24,285 nt of DNA from Deinococcus sp. (GTDB lineage Bacteria; Deinococcota; Deinococci; Deinococcales; Deinococcaceae): positions 1-24,285 of the forward strand of contig JANXWI010000019.1 in assembly GCA_025351205.1 (NCBI GenBank). The letters are read 5' to 3'. The notes under the pieces are model-generated. The model was not told the DNA's origin and did no database searches. It saw only the letters and a program-made list of their open reading frames with translations. Position 1 is the first letter of the stretch. The number at the start of each line of letters is the position of its first letter. The position numbers and the translations under genes were made by a program. Below are positions 1 through 8,800 of this stretch, in pieces.

Positions 1-606
1 CACCTCGGCGTTGCTCAGGGTGGTGCCGTCACGCGGGCAGTACGGCGCGACCCGGAAGCCCTTGTACAGCAGGCCCTTCTCGTCCAGGTTTTTCAGGCTC
101 CACCACACCGATTCGATGTATTCCTTGTTCAGCGTCATGTACGGGTCGTCCAGATTGACCCAGTAACCCATGCGCTCGGTGAACCTTCGCCACTCGTTCT
201 CGTACTCGAACACGCTCTCACGGCACTGGGCGTTGAATTTGCCGATGCCGTAGGCCTCAACCTCGCGCTTGCTGTTCAGGCCCAGCTTCTTCTCGACGCC
301 CAGCTCGACGGGCAGCCCGTGCGTGTCCCAGCCCGCCTTGCGCGGCACCGAATAGCCCTGCATGGTCCTGAAGCGGGGAAACAGGTCCTTAAAACTCCGG
401 GCCTGCACGTGGTGGATGCCCGGCTGCCCGTTGGCGGTGGGCGGCCCCTCGTAGAAGCTGAACAGCGGCCCGTCTTTCGTCTGCTCCAGGCTGCGCTCGA
501 AGACGTTGTTTTCCTGCCAGAATTTGAGGGTTTCCAGCTCCAGCTCGGGGAATTTCGGGTTCTGCTGCACCGGCGCGAACAATGTTTTGTCAGTCTTGAT
601 GGTCAT
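1..606 (-). CDS. ileS: Isoleucyl-tRNA synthetase, N-terminal 202 residues (runs off left edge)
   Basis: This class I aminoacyl-tRNA synthetase charges tRNA-Ile with isoleucine in the cytoplasm. Translating the minus strand from ATG 606 gives a typical IleRS start: FYEGPPTANG at residues 51-60, then ARSFKDLFPRF and the GWDTHGLPVEL block. The block pattern resembles the eukaryote-like IleRS2 group found in Thermus and Deinococcus. The ATP-binding HIGH signature reads GIHH (residues 63-66, bases 409-420), so the first and third positions are exchanged relative to HxGH. The start is supported by AGGAG (611-615) four bases upstream. The rest of the gene, including the editing domain and KMSKS loop, lies outside the window. 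Expression is probably controlled by the Ile T-box leader upstream (744-1020). Identity is very sure; the IleRS2 assignment is by pattern only. Confidence 0.97.
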   Translation of the reverse strand, partial: MTIKTDKTLFAPVQQNPKFPELELETLKFWQENNVFERSLEQTKDGPLFSFYEGPPTANGQPGIHHVQARSFKDLFPRFRTMQGYSVPRKAGWDTHGLPVELGVEKKLGLNSKREVEAYGIGKFNAQCRESVFEYENEWRRFTERMGYWVNLDDPYMTLNKEYIESVWWSLKNLDEKGLLYKGFRVAPYCPRDGTTLSNAEV

Positions 607-743
607 GGCAACTCCTGGGAATGGTTTGGGTGAAAAATTGTGGTCAATTCAGAGCGCGGGCCGCACCGCTGGAAGAATTCGGCGCGTCTGCTCTGCATGT
701 CTCGGAATAAAGTGGTTCATAGCTTCCCCCGGTGCCGGGAGCC

Positions 744-780
744 AAAAAAAGCACGCCCCAGGCTTGCTGCTGGGACGCGC
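744..780 (-). terminator. Intrinsic terminator of the ileS T-box leader
   Basis: On the minus strand, an 11-bp stem containing two G-U pairs (780-770 with 761-751) encloses an 8-nt loop and is followed directly by seven Ts (750-744). It lies just behind the T-box sequence, as expected for the termination alternative of the riboswitch. Another 137 nt separate it from the ileS start. Confidence 0.9.
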
Positions 781-1020
781 TGAGGATTTCAGGCGTGGTG
801 CCACCCAACTTCGCCCAATGGTGCTGGGCCTCGTTGATTTCTCTGACGGGGAGGGTCCGGAGGGGTCTAATTGGCCTGAGCCGTTCTTCCCTCGGCGCGG
901 GAGGTGATGTTTCGGTTCGGGGGCCGTGCTGCCAGGCTTCCACTGCCCCCGACTCGCTCTGTGCCGTACTCCCGCCTACTGTCCTCACGTTCGCCTGTGT
1001 GTTGTGGCCCGTCGCCGGGC
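744..1020 (-). promoter_or_regulatory. T-box riboswitch, isoleucine-specific, leader of ileS
   Basis: The minus-strand leader of ileS carries the hallmarks of a transcriptional T-box. Stem I base: GGCG (995-992) pairs with a downstream CGCC, and GAGG (986-983) with CCTC. The ACAGTA segment (982-977) faces GAAACATCA in a loop-E-like specifier loop. The codon in register is ATC (908-906), which is Ile and is followed by the usual purine. The distal stem holds AGAG (960-957) and GTGGAAGCC, closed by CGGGGGC/GCCCCCG. The T-box proper, GGGTGGCACCACG, is at 806-794. A strong terminator hairpin follows. Uncharged tRNA-Ile is expected to stabilise the antiterminator and allow ileS transcription. A GNRA-type hairpin (1020-1007) lies at the 5' end of the leader. 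Confidence 0.93.
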
Positions 1021-1027
1021 TGCCCTC

Positions 1028-1057
1028 ATCGTAGGCCGGACGGGGCGGAGAGCGCAA
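1028..1057 (-). promoter_or_regulatory. Putative promoter of the ileS leader
   Basis: On the minus strand, TTGCGC (1057-1052) and TACGAT (1033-1028) are 18 bp apart. They sit just upstream of the first T-box helix, so transcription would start near 1020. No experimental start is known to me. Confidence 0.6.
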
Positions 1058-1117
1058 GCAGTCTAGGCCAGAAGGCGGAGGCTGGATCATACCTTCCGGT
1101 TTAAGCTGAATCACGAA

Positions 1118-2056
1118 ATGGACGACCTCGACGCCGATATGCTCTCACAGGCCCTGAAACAGCACGGGCTGGGCGAGCTGCTCAACTTTGCGCCCATAGA
1201 ACAGGGCAACTGGCGGCAGAACATGGCTGTCGAAACCACGACGGGCCGGTACGTTTTTCGCTGTCAGCCGCTGTTCGGGCAGCAGTTCCAGACAGAAGCG
1301 CAGGCCGTGGAATTTCTGGCTGCAAGCGGCGTGGTGGCCGTTCCGGCTCCGTACATCGTCGATGCCAGCCGAAACGTCTTTCCCTGGGAATATGCCGTCA
1401 TGCCGCTTCTGGAAGGCGTGCCTGTGGATGTTGCGAGCATCACGCCCGGAAACCACATCGCGCTGGCCCGTGCTACGGGTGAGCTGCTGGGCCGCTTCCA
1501 CCGCCTGGAGGCCGACCCAGACAGGTTTCCGCTTCTGATAGGCAGAGGGAAGTCAACGCCCGATCTGCTCATCCGGGCTGAAGAAAACATAGAGAAATGC
1601 CGCGCCCGCAATTTTCTCACCGCTCTGGAGGCGCGAGAGATCATGTTTAAGCTCAGGGCGTTGTCGGAAGTGCTGCCCGCCACGTTGCACCTGAATTTTG
1701 TCCACGGCGACTTTCAGCTCAACAACCTGTTGGTGTCCGCCACCCACCCCGAGCAGATCACCGCTCTTCTCGACTTTGCAGGCTCGCACTTCGGTCACCC
1801 TGCCGAGGACCTGCCGCGCCAGTTGTGCATGTACCTCGACCTGGATCCGTCTCAGGCGCTGATACACGCCTTTCTGGCTGGCTATGGCGGGCGTGTACCC
1901 GAACTTCCCTTTTTCCTGCTGTGCGAACGGCTTGACCTCTGGGTGTTCATCAGGGACATGCGGGTGGACTGGGTGAAACAGTCACGGAGTTTCACCGACT
2001 GGCTGGCCGCGTACCTGGAGGCCACAGAGCGCTGGGCCGCACCGCCTCCTTCCTGA
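1118..2056 (+). CDS. Aminoglycoside phosphotransferase-family (APH) kinase-like protein
   Basis: This is a 312-residue protein of the APH/choline kinase fold, which transfers phosphate from ATP to a small molecule. The Brenner-type catalytic loop is HGDFQLNN, with H196, D198 and N203. The metal-binding Asp is D219 in LLDFAG. The N-lobe (about residues 20-110) contains the strand pattern YVFRCQP where the ATP-positioning lysine normally sits, but an arginine-cysteine is read there. The true lysine position cannot be fixed by eye. The substrate is unknown; the family includes homoserine, choline, fructosamine and antibiotic kinases, so the name should not be read as drug resistance. The gene diverges from the ileS leader. 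No clear Shine-Dalgarno is visible. TAAGCT at 1102-1107 could serve as a -10 for a very short leader. Confidence 0.85.
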   Translation: MDDLDADMLSQALKQHGLGELLNFAPIEQGNWRQNMAVETTTGRYVFRCQPLFGQQFQTEAQAVEFLAASGVVAVPAPYIVDASRNVFPWEYAVMPLLEGVPVDVASITPGNHIALARATGELLGRFHRLEADPDRFPLLIGRGKSTPDLLIRAEENIEKCRARNFLTALEAREIMFKLRALSEVLPATLHLNFVHGDFQLNNLLVSATHPEQITALLDFAGSHFGHPAEDLPRQLCMYLDLDPSQALIHAFLAGYGGRVPELPFFLLCERLDLWVFIRDMRVDWVKQSRSFTDWLAAYLEATERWAAPPPS

Positions 2057-2061
2057 CCTGC

Positions 2062-2067
2062 TACCCT
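2062..2067 (+). promoter_or_regulatory. -10 box for leaderless start of the TauE/SafE gene
   Basis: TACCCT lies 7 nt before the GTG start at 2075, with no Shine-Dalgarno between. It matches the TANNNT arrangement of leaderless Deinococcus genes. Confidence 0.55.
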
Positions 2068-2074
2068 CGTCTGC

Positions 2075-2824
2075 GTGCCCTCTCCCGAAGTCCTGCTGTA
2101 CGGTATTCCACTCGCCTTTCTGGCCGGATTTATAGACGCGGTAGCGGGGGGCGGCGGCACCATCACCCTGCCGACTCTGTTTCTGATGGGCCTCTCGCCC
2201 GCGCAGGCGGTGGCGACCAACAAGCTGCTCGCCATTTTCGGGTCGGGCAGTGCCACGTGGCAATATGGCCGGGCCGGACACATCGAGTGGAGATTAATCT
2301 GGCGGCTCATTCCGCTGGCCCTGGTCGGTTCGGCGTTGGGTGCGTATCTGGTGCATTTCGTGGACCCGAACGTGTTCCGCACCCTGGTGGCAGTGGTCAT
2401 TCTGGGCGTCGGCGCCCTGGTGATCGCCAACAGGCGCTTCGGTCTGGAAGACCGTTACCCTGGCCTGACCCCCAGGGTGCTGGCCGCCACACTGCCGGGA
2501 GCCTTCGTGATCGGCATTTACGACGGGCTTCTGGGACCGGGCACCGGCACCTTCCTGATGTTCCTGTTCGCGCTTCAGGGCTTCAATCTGGTGCGCGCCA
2601 GCGGCAATGCGAAGGCCATCAACCTCGCCACCAACGTGGGGGCCTTCGTGTTTTTCCTGCTGGGCGGCCAGATGGTGTTCTGGATCGGCCTGCCGATGGG
2701 CCTCGCCAACGCCGCCGGGGCCTACGTGGGGGCGCGGATGGCGATGCTGCGCGGAAGCGCCTTCGTCAAGTGGATGTACGGCCTGATCGTGCTGCTGGTG
2801 GCGGCAAGGCTGCTGATCAGGTGA
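2075..2824 (+). CDS. TauE/SafE (TSUP) family membrane permease
   Basis: This 249-residue integral membrane protein has about eight hydrophobic segments. It belongs to the TSUP/DUF81 family, whose characterised members move sulfite, sulfoacetate or related organosulfur anions across the cytoplasmic membrane. The family signature is clear near the N-terminus: GFIDAVAGGGGTITLPTL, followed by AVATNKL. A second half-repeat begins around GIYDGLLGPGTG (residues about 148-159) with ASGNAKAINLATN behind it. This reflects the internal duplication typical of the family. The start is a GTG 18 bp after the preceding stop, chosen because TACCCT sits 7 nt upstream. The substrate cannot be read from sequence. 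The position next to msrA is compatible with a sulfur or oxidative theme, but that is only inference. Confidence 0.88.
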   Translation: MPSPEVLLYGIPLAFLAGFIDAVAGGGGTITLPTLFLMGLSPAQAVATNKLLAIFGSGSATWQYGRAGHIEWRLIWRLIPLALVGSALGAYLVHFVDPNVFRTLVAVVILGVGALVIANRRFGLEDRYPGLTPRVLAATLPGAFVIGIYDGLLGPGTGTFLMFLFALQGFNLVRASGNAKAINLATNVGAFVFFLLGGQMVFWIGLPMGLANAAGAYVGARMAMLRGSAFVKWMYGLIVLLVAARLLIR

Positions 2825-2895
2825 GGCAGTTGACGTGTTGAACAAACGTGCCTCTCGCCGCCGTGCCCGGCGCAGTTCTGAGCGATACTGGGGTT

Positions 2896-3438
<543 letters not shown>

Positions 3439-3452
3439 GCACAACAGCGAAA

Positions 3453-3481
3453 CGCCCCCTCGTCATTTGGCCGAGGGGGCG
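3453..3481. terminator. Bidirectional intrinsic terminator between msrA and the small leftward gene
   Basis: A 10-bp perfect GC-rich stem, CGCCCCCTCG with CGAGGGGGCG, encloses a 9-nt loop. CTTTCCT follows on the plus strand and TTTCG on the minus strand. It sits between two convergent genes and can serve both. Confidence 0.85.
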
Positions 3482-3495
3482 CTTTCCTGGTGCAG

Positions 3496-3720
3496 TCAGC
3501 CGCGCATGACGGTCTGTTCCAGCTCGTTCATGGCCGATTCGTACAGACTCTGAGACAGTTTCGGCAGCAGCGCGAGGTACAGCCCGGCGCGTTCCAGGGT
3601 GACGTGGGTGGACTGATGACTCCAGCCCGGACCTTCGGCCAGCAGCAGCACGCGCCCGCCCTGGATCAGAAAGCGGACCCGGCCCTCGGCGTTTCTGGTG
3701 TCACTGAGGTGACGCGTCAT
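3496..3720 (-). CDS. Small hypothetical protein, 74 aa
   Basis: I do not recognise this family. The product starts MTRHLSDTRNAEGRVRFLI and is predicted to be soluble. It has a beta-rich first half (RVRFLIQGGRVLLLAEG, then STHVTLERAG) and a helical C-terminus with regular leucines. The open frame extends upstream to 3768, but ATG 3720 is preferred because a TACACT box lies 6 nt before it. It converges on msrA over a shared terminator. The compact strand-then-helix layout could suit a small nucleic-acid-binding or dimerising protein, but nothing in the sequence proves this. Confidence 0.7.
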   Translation of the reverse strand: MTRHLSDTRNAEGRVRFLIQGGRVLLLAEGPGWSHQSTHVTLERAGLYLALLPKLSQSLYESAMNELEQTVMRG

Positions 3721-3726
3721 GATTAC

Positions 3727-3732
3727 AGTGTA
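3727..3732 (-). promoter_or_regulatory. -10 box for leaderless start of the 74-aa gene
   Basis: TACACT on the minus strand ends 6 nt before the ATG at 3720. No Shine-Dalgarno is present. Confidence 0.55.
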
Positions 3733-3846
3733 CGCTCTGACCAGAACGTTGGCCGGATGTTGCGTCACGTTTTATTTGCAGAGTGGGGGCGTGGTTGGGT
3801 ATAACCCTCTGCGGCACAGGTCACTTCGACCTCTGTGTGTGGCTGC

Positions 3847-3852
3847 TAAACT
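3847..3852 (+). promoter_or_regulatory. -10 box for leaderless start of dusA
   Basis: TAAACT lies 8 nt before the ATG at 3861. No Shine-Dalgarno is present. Confidence 0.55.
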
Positions 3853-3860
3853 GCCGCGTT

Positions 3861-4907
3861 ATGAGTCCTGTCGTGGCCGCCAGCATTCTGCCCCCGCACA
3901 CCCTTTCGGTGGCCCCGATGATGGACTGGACAGACCGACACTGCCGGGTCTTTCACCGCCTGCTGTCGCGGCGAGCGCTGCTGTATACCGAGATGGTCAC
4001 CACCGGGGCGCTGCTGCACGGCAACGCGGCGCGGCACCTGGCCTTTGACCCCTCCGAGCATCCGGTGGCCCTGCAACTGGGCGGCTCCGACCCGGCGGCG
4101 TTGGCAGCGGCGGCCCGCATGGGGCAGGAGCGCGGCTACGACGAGATCAACCTGAACGTGGGCTGCCCCTCAGACCGGGTGCAGAACGGGTTTTTCGGCG
4201 CGTGCCTGATGGCGACGCCGGACGTGGTGGCCGAGGGTGTGGCGGCCATGAGAAGCGCCGTGAACATTCCGGTCACGGTCAAGCACCGCATTGGCATCGA
4301 CGACCAGGACAGTTACGAGAAGCTTCACCATTTCGTTTCCACTGTGGCGGCGGCGGGCTGCGAGACGTTTATCGTGCATGCCCGCAAGGCCATCCTGAAG
4401 GGGCTGTCGCCCAAGCAGAACCGCGAGATTCCGCCCCTGCGCTACGAGGTGGTACAGCAGCTCAAGCAGGATTTCCCCGGCCTGACGGTGGTGCTGAACG
4501 GCGGCGTCAAGTCGCTGACTGACACGCAAGCTTACCTGGGCTGGGCCGATGGCGTGATGATCGGGCGCGAGGCCTACCAGCACCCGTATCTGCTGGCCGG
4601 GGTGGACTCGCAGATTTTCGGGGAAGACACCCTGCCGCCCACCCGCCGCGAGGTGATCCTGGCGTACCTGCCTTACGTTGCCGCGCAGCTCGGGCAGGGC
4701 GTGTACCTGAGCCACCTGACCCGCCACATCCTGGGCCTGTTTGCCGGGCAGTCGGGGGCACGCCACTGGAAGCGCACCCTGAGCGAGCGTTCGCACCTGC
4801 CTGGGGCGGGGGTGGAGGTGATTCTGGATGCGATGGCCGGGATTCCAGATGGGGCACTGGACGCACGGTTTGACTCCGAGTTAAATAAAGAGGCCGCCAT
4901 AGTTTGA
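3861..4907 (+). CDS. dusA: tRNA-dihydrouridine synthase A
   Basis: This FMN- and NADPH-dependent enzyme reduces uridines in the tRNA D-loop to dihydrouridine (positions 20/20a for DusA). The 348-residue protein has the N-terminal FMN-binding APMMDWTDRHCR, then EMVTTGALL, QLGGSDP, and NLNVGCPSDRVQNGFFGACL. Cys115 in GACL is the proton-donating residue. Further on come VKHRIGID, FIVHARKAILKGLSPKQNRE and the phosphate-binding NGGVKSL and MIGREAYQHP. These are DusA-type rather than DusB/C blocks. The upstream open frame to 3783 was rejected because TAAACT at 3847 sets the start at 3861. It is convergent with the GNAT gene, with only 6 bp between stops and no terminator in the gap. Confidence 0.95.
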   Translation: MSPVVAASILPPHTLSVAPMMDWTDRHCRVFHRLLSRRALLYTEMVTTGALLHGNAARHLAFDPSEHPVALQLGGSDPAALAAAARMGQERGYDEINLNVGCPSDRVQNGFFGACLMATPDVVAEGVAAMRSAVNIPVTVKHRIGIDDQDSYEKLHHFVSTVAAAGCETFIVHARKAILKGLSPKQNREIPPLRYEVVQQLKQDFPGLTVVLNGGVKSLTDTQAYLGWADGVMIGREAYQHPYLLAGVDSQIFGEDTLPPTRREVILAYLPYVAAQLGQGVYLSHLTRHILGLFAGQSGARHWKRTLSERSHLPGAGVEVILDAMAGIPDGALDARFDSELNKEAAIV

Positions 4908-4913
4908 AGATGT

Positions 4914-5390
4914 TTAAGTCAACCGCTTCGAGAAAATCACCTTGCTTTCTCCATCGGCGTAAAAATCTGGAATGCGTCCTACCTCGGTGTAGCTGTGTGC
5001 GATATAGAAGGCGTGGGTCGCATCGAAACGCTGTTCAGAGCTTGTTTCAATGATCATCAGGTGGCCGCCGCCCGCTCTGGCCTTCAGTTCACTGGACCGG
5101 AGCAGTTGCCCACCGATGCCTTGGCCCTGGCGCTCCGGAGCCACGGCAATCATCCACAGGTCCCAGGCCCGGTCAGACAGCCTGTTGGGACCGAAATACG
5201 CTACGCCCACTGGATGGCCGTCCGGATGGTCCGTCCACACTTCGAGGCTGTAACCCTCGCCAGACTGCCCGGCGTAGAAGCCGTCGAACTCCTGCTGCAA
5301 CGGCTCGACTTCGGTTGGAAGAAACATTCTGGTGTCAACGGCCAGCGCCAGGATTCCGGGCGTGTCGGTGGAATTGGCAGGTCTGAGCAT
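4914..5390 (-). CDS. GNAT-family N-acetyltransferase
   Basis: This 158-residue protein is predicted to transfer an acetyl group from acetyl-CoA to an amine. The acetyl-CoA pyrophosphate loop (motif A) is VAPERQGQGIGGQLL, with Q88-x-x-G91-x-G93. The preceding strand DLWMIAVAP and the following LMIIETSSEQRFDATHAFY (motif B with the AFY turn) complete the fold. ATG 5390 was chosen over an in-frame GTG at 5405 because GGAGG (5399-5403) is 8 nt upstream. A possible -10, TATAAG, lies at 5442-5437. The substrate is unknown. The gene is next to the left end of the accessory island and appears to be ancestral flank. Confidence 0.88.
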   Translation of the reverse strand: MLRPANSTDTPGILALAVDTRMFLPTEVEPLQQEFDGFYAGQSGEGYSLEVWTDHPDGHPVGVAYFGPNRLSDRAWDLWMIAVAPERQGQGIGGQLLRSSELKARAGGGHLMIIETSSEQRFDATHAFYIAHSYTEVGRIPDFYADGESKVIFSKRLT

Positions 5391-5500
5391 CTCTGGAGCC
5401 TCCACGGCAGAGCCAAGGGGTCTGCACTGGTTTCAGCTTATAGGGTTGCCGGAATCGGGGAATCTGCATGATGGCTTAGCGCTCATACGGCTCCAGATTC

Positions 5501-5590
5501 TTAACCCGCCACCCACTCTCCGGCCCACCATTCGGTATGTGGCATTTTCCGGTCAAGAATACCCGCCTGTACGGTGTTCACGTCGTAGGC
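5501..5590 (-). pseudogene. Orphan 3' end of the metallophosphoesterase gene (30 codons incl. stop)
   Basis: On the minus strand, bases 5590-5501 read in frame as the last 29 residues and stop of the phosphoesterase encoded at 9835-10545. The first 71 bases are identical to 9924-9854. The last codons differ: GEWVAG-TAA here against GEWASG-TAA there, with several synonymous changes. There is no upstream part of the gene at this end; unrelated DNA begins at 5591. The simplest reading is that this is the original gene end, separated from its body when the island entered and supplied a substitute tail. Confidence 0.85.
5520..5590. repeat. 71-bp perfect direct repeat, left copy
   Basis: Every base matches 9854-9924 in the same orientation. 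Similarity falls off gradually to the left (the coding tail) and stops abruptly to the right at 5591. It brackets the toxin/immunity island and is a candidate attachment core. Confidence 0.95.
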
Positions 5591-5811
5591 AGGCCGACAA
5601 CCTGCTGCCCGTGCCCAGTCCGCGTCCCGGCGAGGTCAACAGAGTGCTGGCGGGCATGGAGTATGGCCGTGGCTGAGGTCTGATCGGGAAAGAAGTTCGA
5701 CCCTGATCTGCCCTGCCACGGGCTGGTTTGTATACCCTCATGTGGCCGGTTAAGATGAAGGTCAGCTCAATGTTGCCTGTCTGAAACACCGAAGCAGTGG
5801 AGGACTCAATC
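5591..5811 (+). other. Leader region of the toxin gene
   Basis: No gene is supported here. TACCCT (5733-5738, within TTTGTATACCCT) is a possible -10 and would give a leader of roughly 65 nt. GGAGG at 5799-5803 is 8 nt before the GTG start. The sequence shares nothing with the phosphoesterase beyond base 5590. Confidence 0.4.
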
Positions 5812-8800
5812 GTGGAGTACAAATCCAAGTCTAAACGGTCCAGGCAGGCCGGTGATTTACTGCTCCGGGTCAACCGGCAAGGCCTGACGGCCCAGCGCAG
5901 CCTGGGTCCTGACCTCAGCGTCCGGCACGCCCCCCTCCTGTCCAGGCCCCAGGTCAGCCCCCGGCAGCTGCACCTCCAGCGCTCCGAGAAGCAGCTCAGC
6001 GACTTCACCGTGTCGCCTGTGACAGCCCAGCGTCAGGCACTGGCCCCGATGTTCGAAGGGCTTCAACTCCAGCGAGATGTTCTGAGCTTGAAAGGTCCAG
6101 ATTCCCACCGCCAGAGCCTGCAACGCCAGATCGAAAACCATCAGGTCAGTCTGGGTGCCCCTGGGCTGCACGCCGGGCAGTACGAGGCGGCGGTGCAGCG
6201 GGTGGCCGACCTCCAGACTCCGGCAGCTCCCCTGACCCAGCGGCCCAGCACCCCGGCTCAGTGGACGCAGGGCGGCTTGTGGGAGGTGCAGCGGGTGGCC
6301 GATGCAGGCAAACCCGGGCAGACCGTCAGCCTGCGTGAACAGGAACAGTCGCAGCACCTAGGACTCCTGCGTACCGTCGGAACGCAGCTGGGTCAGGGGT
6401 TCCGCAGCGACACCGGGCCAGCGGTGCAGCGCTACGCCGAGTACGGCGCGGCACTGGCTCCTTTTCAGCGGCTGGGCACCGGGACCGGACGGGCGGTGGT
6501 CACCACCGCCCTGATGCAGGTGCCGGTGTCGCAACGTCAGGCCCTGCAACGCGCCATCGACGACACCATCCAGCGCCAGCAGGCTCAGGAGAGCCAGGAC
6601 CGGGCCATCATTGGGCTGCACAGCCTGCAACGGCAGCTCTACCACCTGGACGCTCAGGGCGAACAGCCTGTGATGGAGCAGATTCAGGCCAGAAGGGGAG
6701 CGGGCAACCCGATTCCGACAGCGCTCCGCAGAGCGCTGGAACTGGAGCTGAACCACGACCTGAGCAGAGTGCGCCTGCACGACGACGCTGAGGCCGACAT
6801 GCTTGCCAAGAAGGTGAATGCCGTGGCGTTCACCACCGGACAGGACGTCTTCTTTAGGGCGGGCACTTTCAATCCCAACACCAGAACTGGCGTGGAGCTG
6901 ATCGCGCACGAGGTCAAGCACACCAAGCAGCAGGCGCAGGGCACAGCCAGACCGGGCATCGATGGCGACGCCGGGCAGGAACACGACGCCCGCAGCTTCG
7001 GCAGCCAGTTTGCCGCGAAGGTCGACCTGGATGCGCTGGTAGGTCAAGCTGTCAGCCGTGCGATTAAGAGCAGTCCGAACGCGGCACTGCACACTCAATC
7101 TGTGCAGCGTGTGCCAGCCCGCGCACCATCAAAGTCCAAGAAGCCGGCGGTCAAAAGCATTTCCATTAACCGTAGGGGCGGGGTTCTTAACGATCTTAAT
7201 TTGTATGGCAGTCCAGGTACAAATGCTAAACTCATTGTCACACTCAGAGCAGGCAGTACTTTTTTTGTGAAAGAGGAGGTAGAAGGTGGCTGGTACAGGA
7301 TTTCCTCTGGAAGTGTTTCTGGTTTTGTCAATTTAGAACATGTAAAACTTGCTCCAGATAATGATGCGGTACTGCATAAGATCGCTAAACGTGAACCTGC
7401 TATTACTATTGCTAGAGAATATAACAAATCTGATATTGACACTCGAACCTATGTGAATATCCTCCATCACATTAATCCGAAGGCCATTCCCAACCCAAGC
7501 ACAAACAAAAACTGGCAAGATGCAATGACACTTGAAAACCTCTGGATCTGGATTCCGGGCAGGTCTTTTGCGGAAAAGTTAAGAAGCGTGGTGAAATCTG
7601 GCAAGCTTTCCGACGTTATGTTCGATTCTGTGAAAGAGGGTGCCACTGCTGTGGTTAAGGCCACCATCGGGCAACTGCCGGGTGGTCCGGCAGTCCTTGC
7701 AACTTTACAGAAGATCGGTGGGAGTGGCGAGCAGGTCCTGGGAAACCCCGGCAAATTCGTCCGTCACTTCGGTGAAGCTGTCAGCCAGGGCTTTGGTAAG
7801 TTTCAGGCGGATCTGCCAAGGAGCCTTGAAAAAAGCGTGGTGAGCCTTTTCACAGGGACGATGACTGAGATTAGTCCGCCAAAGATCTGGGATGCGACAG
7901 GTATTCTGCATGTGGGCTTGCAGATGGTCGGGGGCACACCGGAGCAACTTGAGGCGAGACTGATACGTGACGTACCGGGCGGGATGACGGCGATCAACGC
8001 GTCGAGTGGTGCGAAGAATGCTTTGAACGAGATTCAGACCAACGGTTTTGCAGCGACGGCGATCAATTATTATAAAAGCGACGGCCCGGCGCTGACGGAA
8101 ATGATCATTGGTGGAGTCAAGTCGTATGTGTTGAACACCGTGGTCAAAGAAGGTCTCAAGACGCTCATGAGCATGTTCATTCCCGGTGCGGGGATTATTC
8201 AGGCGGCAATCAAGCTTTATGAGACAATTCGTTTTGTGTGGGATAAGTTTGCAGAACTTTCAAAAACAGCCGAGGCCATTACGGATAGCTTGGCCGCTAT
8301 TGCGGCAGGGGCCATTGGGCCAGCGGCAACGAAGATCAGCGCGAGCCTGGAAGGGATGCTCGGGTTGGGTGTCAATTTTCTGGCAAGAATAGCGCATCTG
8401 GACGGGATCGCGGCGAAGGTCAGGGCGTTATTCGATAAGGTTAAAGCACCGATCCAGAAAGCAATTAATCAGGTCATTTTAAAATTCAAAAGACTAGTTG
8501 ATAGTAAGAACGCAAAACCTATCAAAAAGGCCACTACAACAAATAATAAAACGTATATTATTCGTAGAAAATTTGTAATGAATAATATAATTCATACATT
8601 AGTGTTGCAGAGACGAAAAAATAAGACGGCCACACTCGAGATGCACTCGAGAGAGGATATTCTATCGGCAAAAATATCACGTCGCCTTGAATCTTTGAAA
8701 GGTGATAAGACAAAAATACCTGAAATTCAAACATTACAACATTTCTATCAAAGAGCACTTGAAATAGAATCTATGAGTGCCAAAGATGCAGATATGCAGG

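Noticed and set aside
644..1114. Minus-strand open frame of 156 codons upstream of ileS
   Set aside because: It runs straight through the T-box structure and its terminator and has no protein-like features.
5520..5590. The 71-bp repeat as a tRNA gene or tRNA-derived attachment site
   Set aside because: The length is suggestive, but no cloverleaf, TTCGA arm or anticodon stem can be drawn. It reads as a conserved protein tail in both copies.
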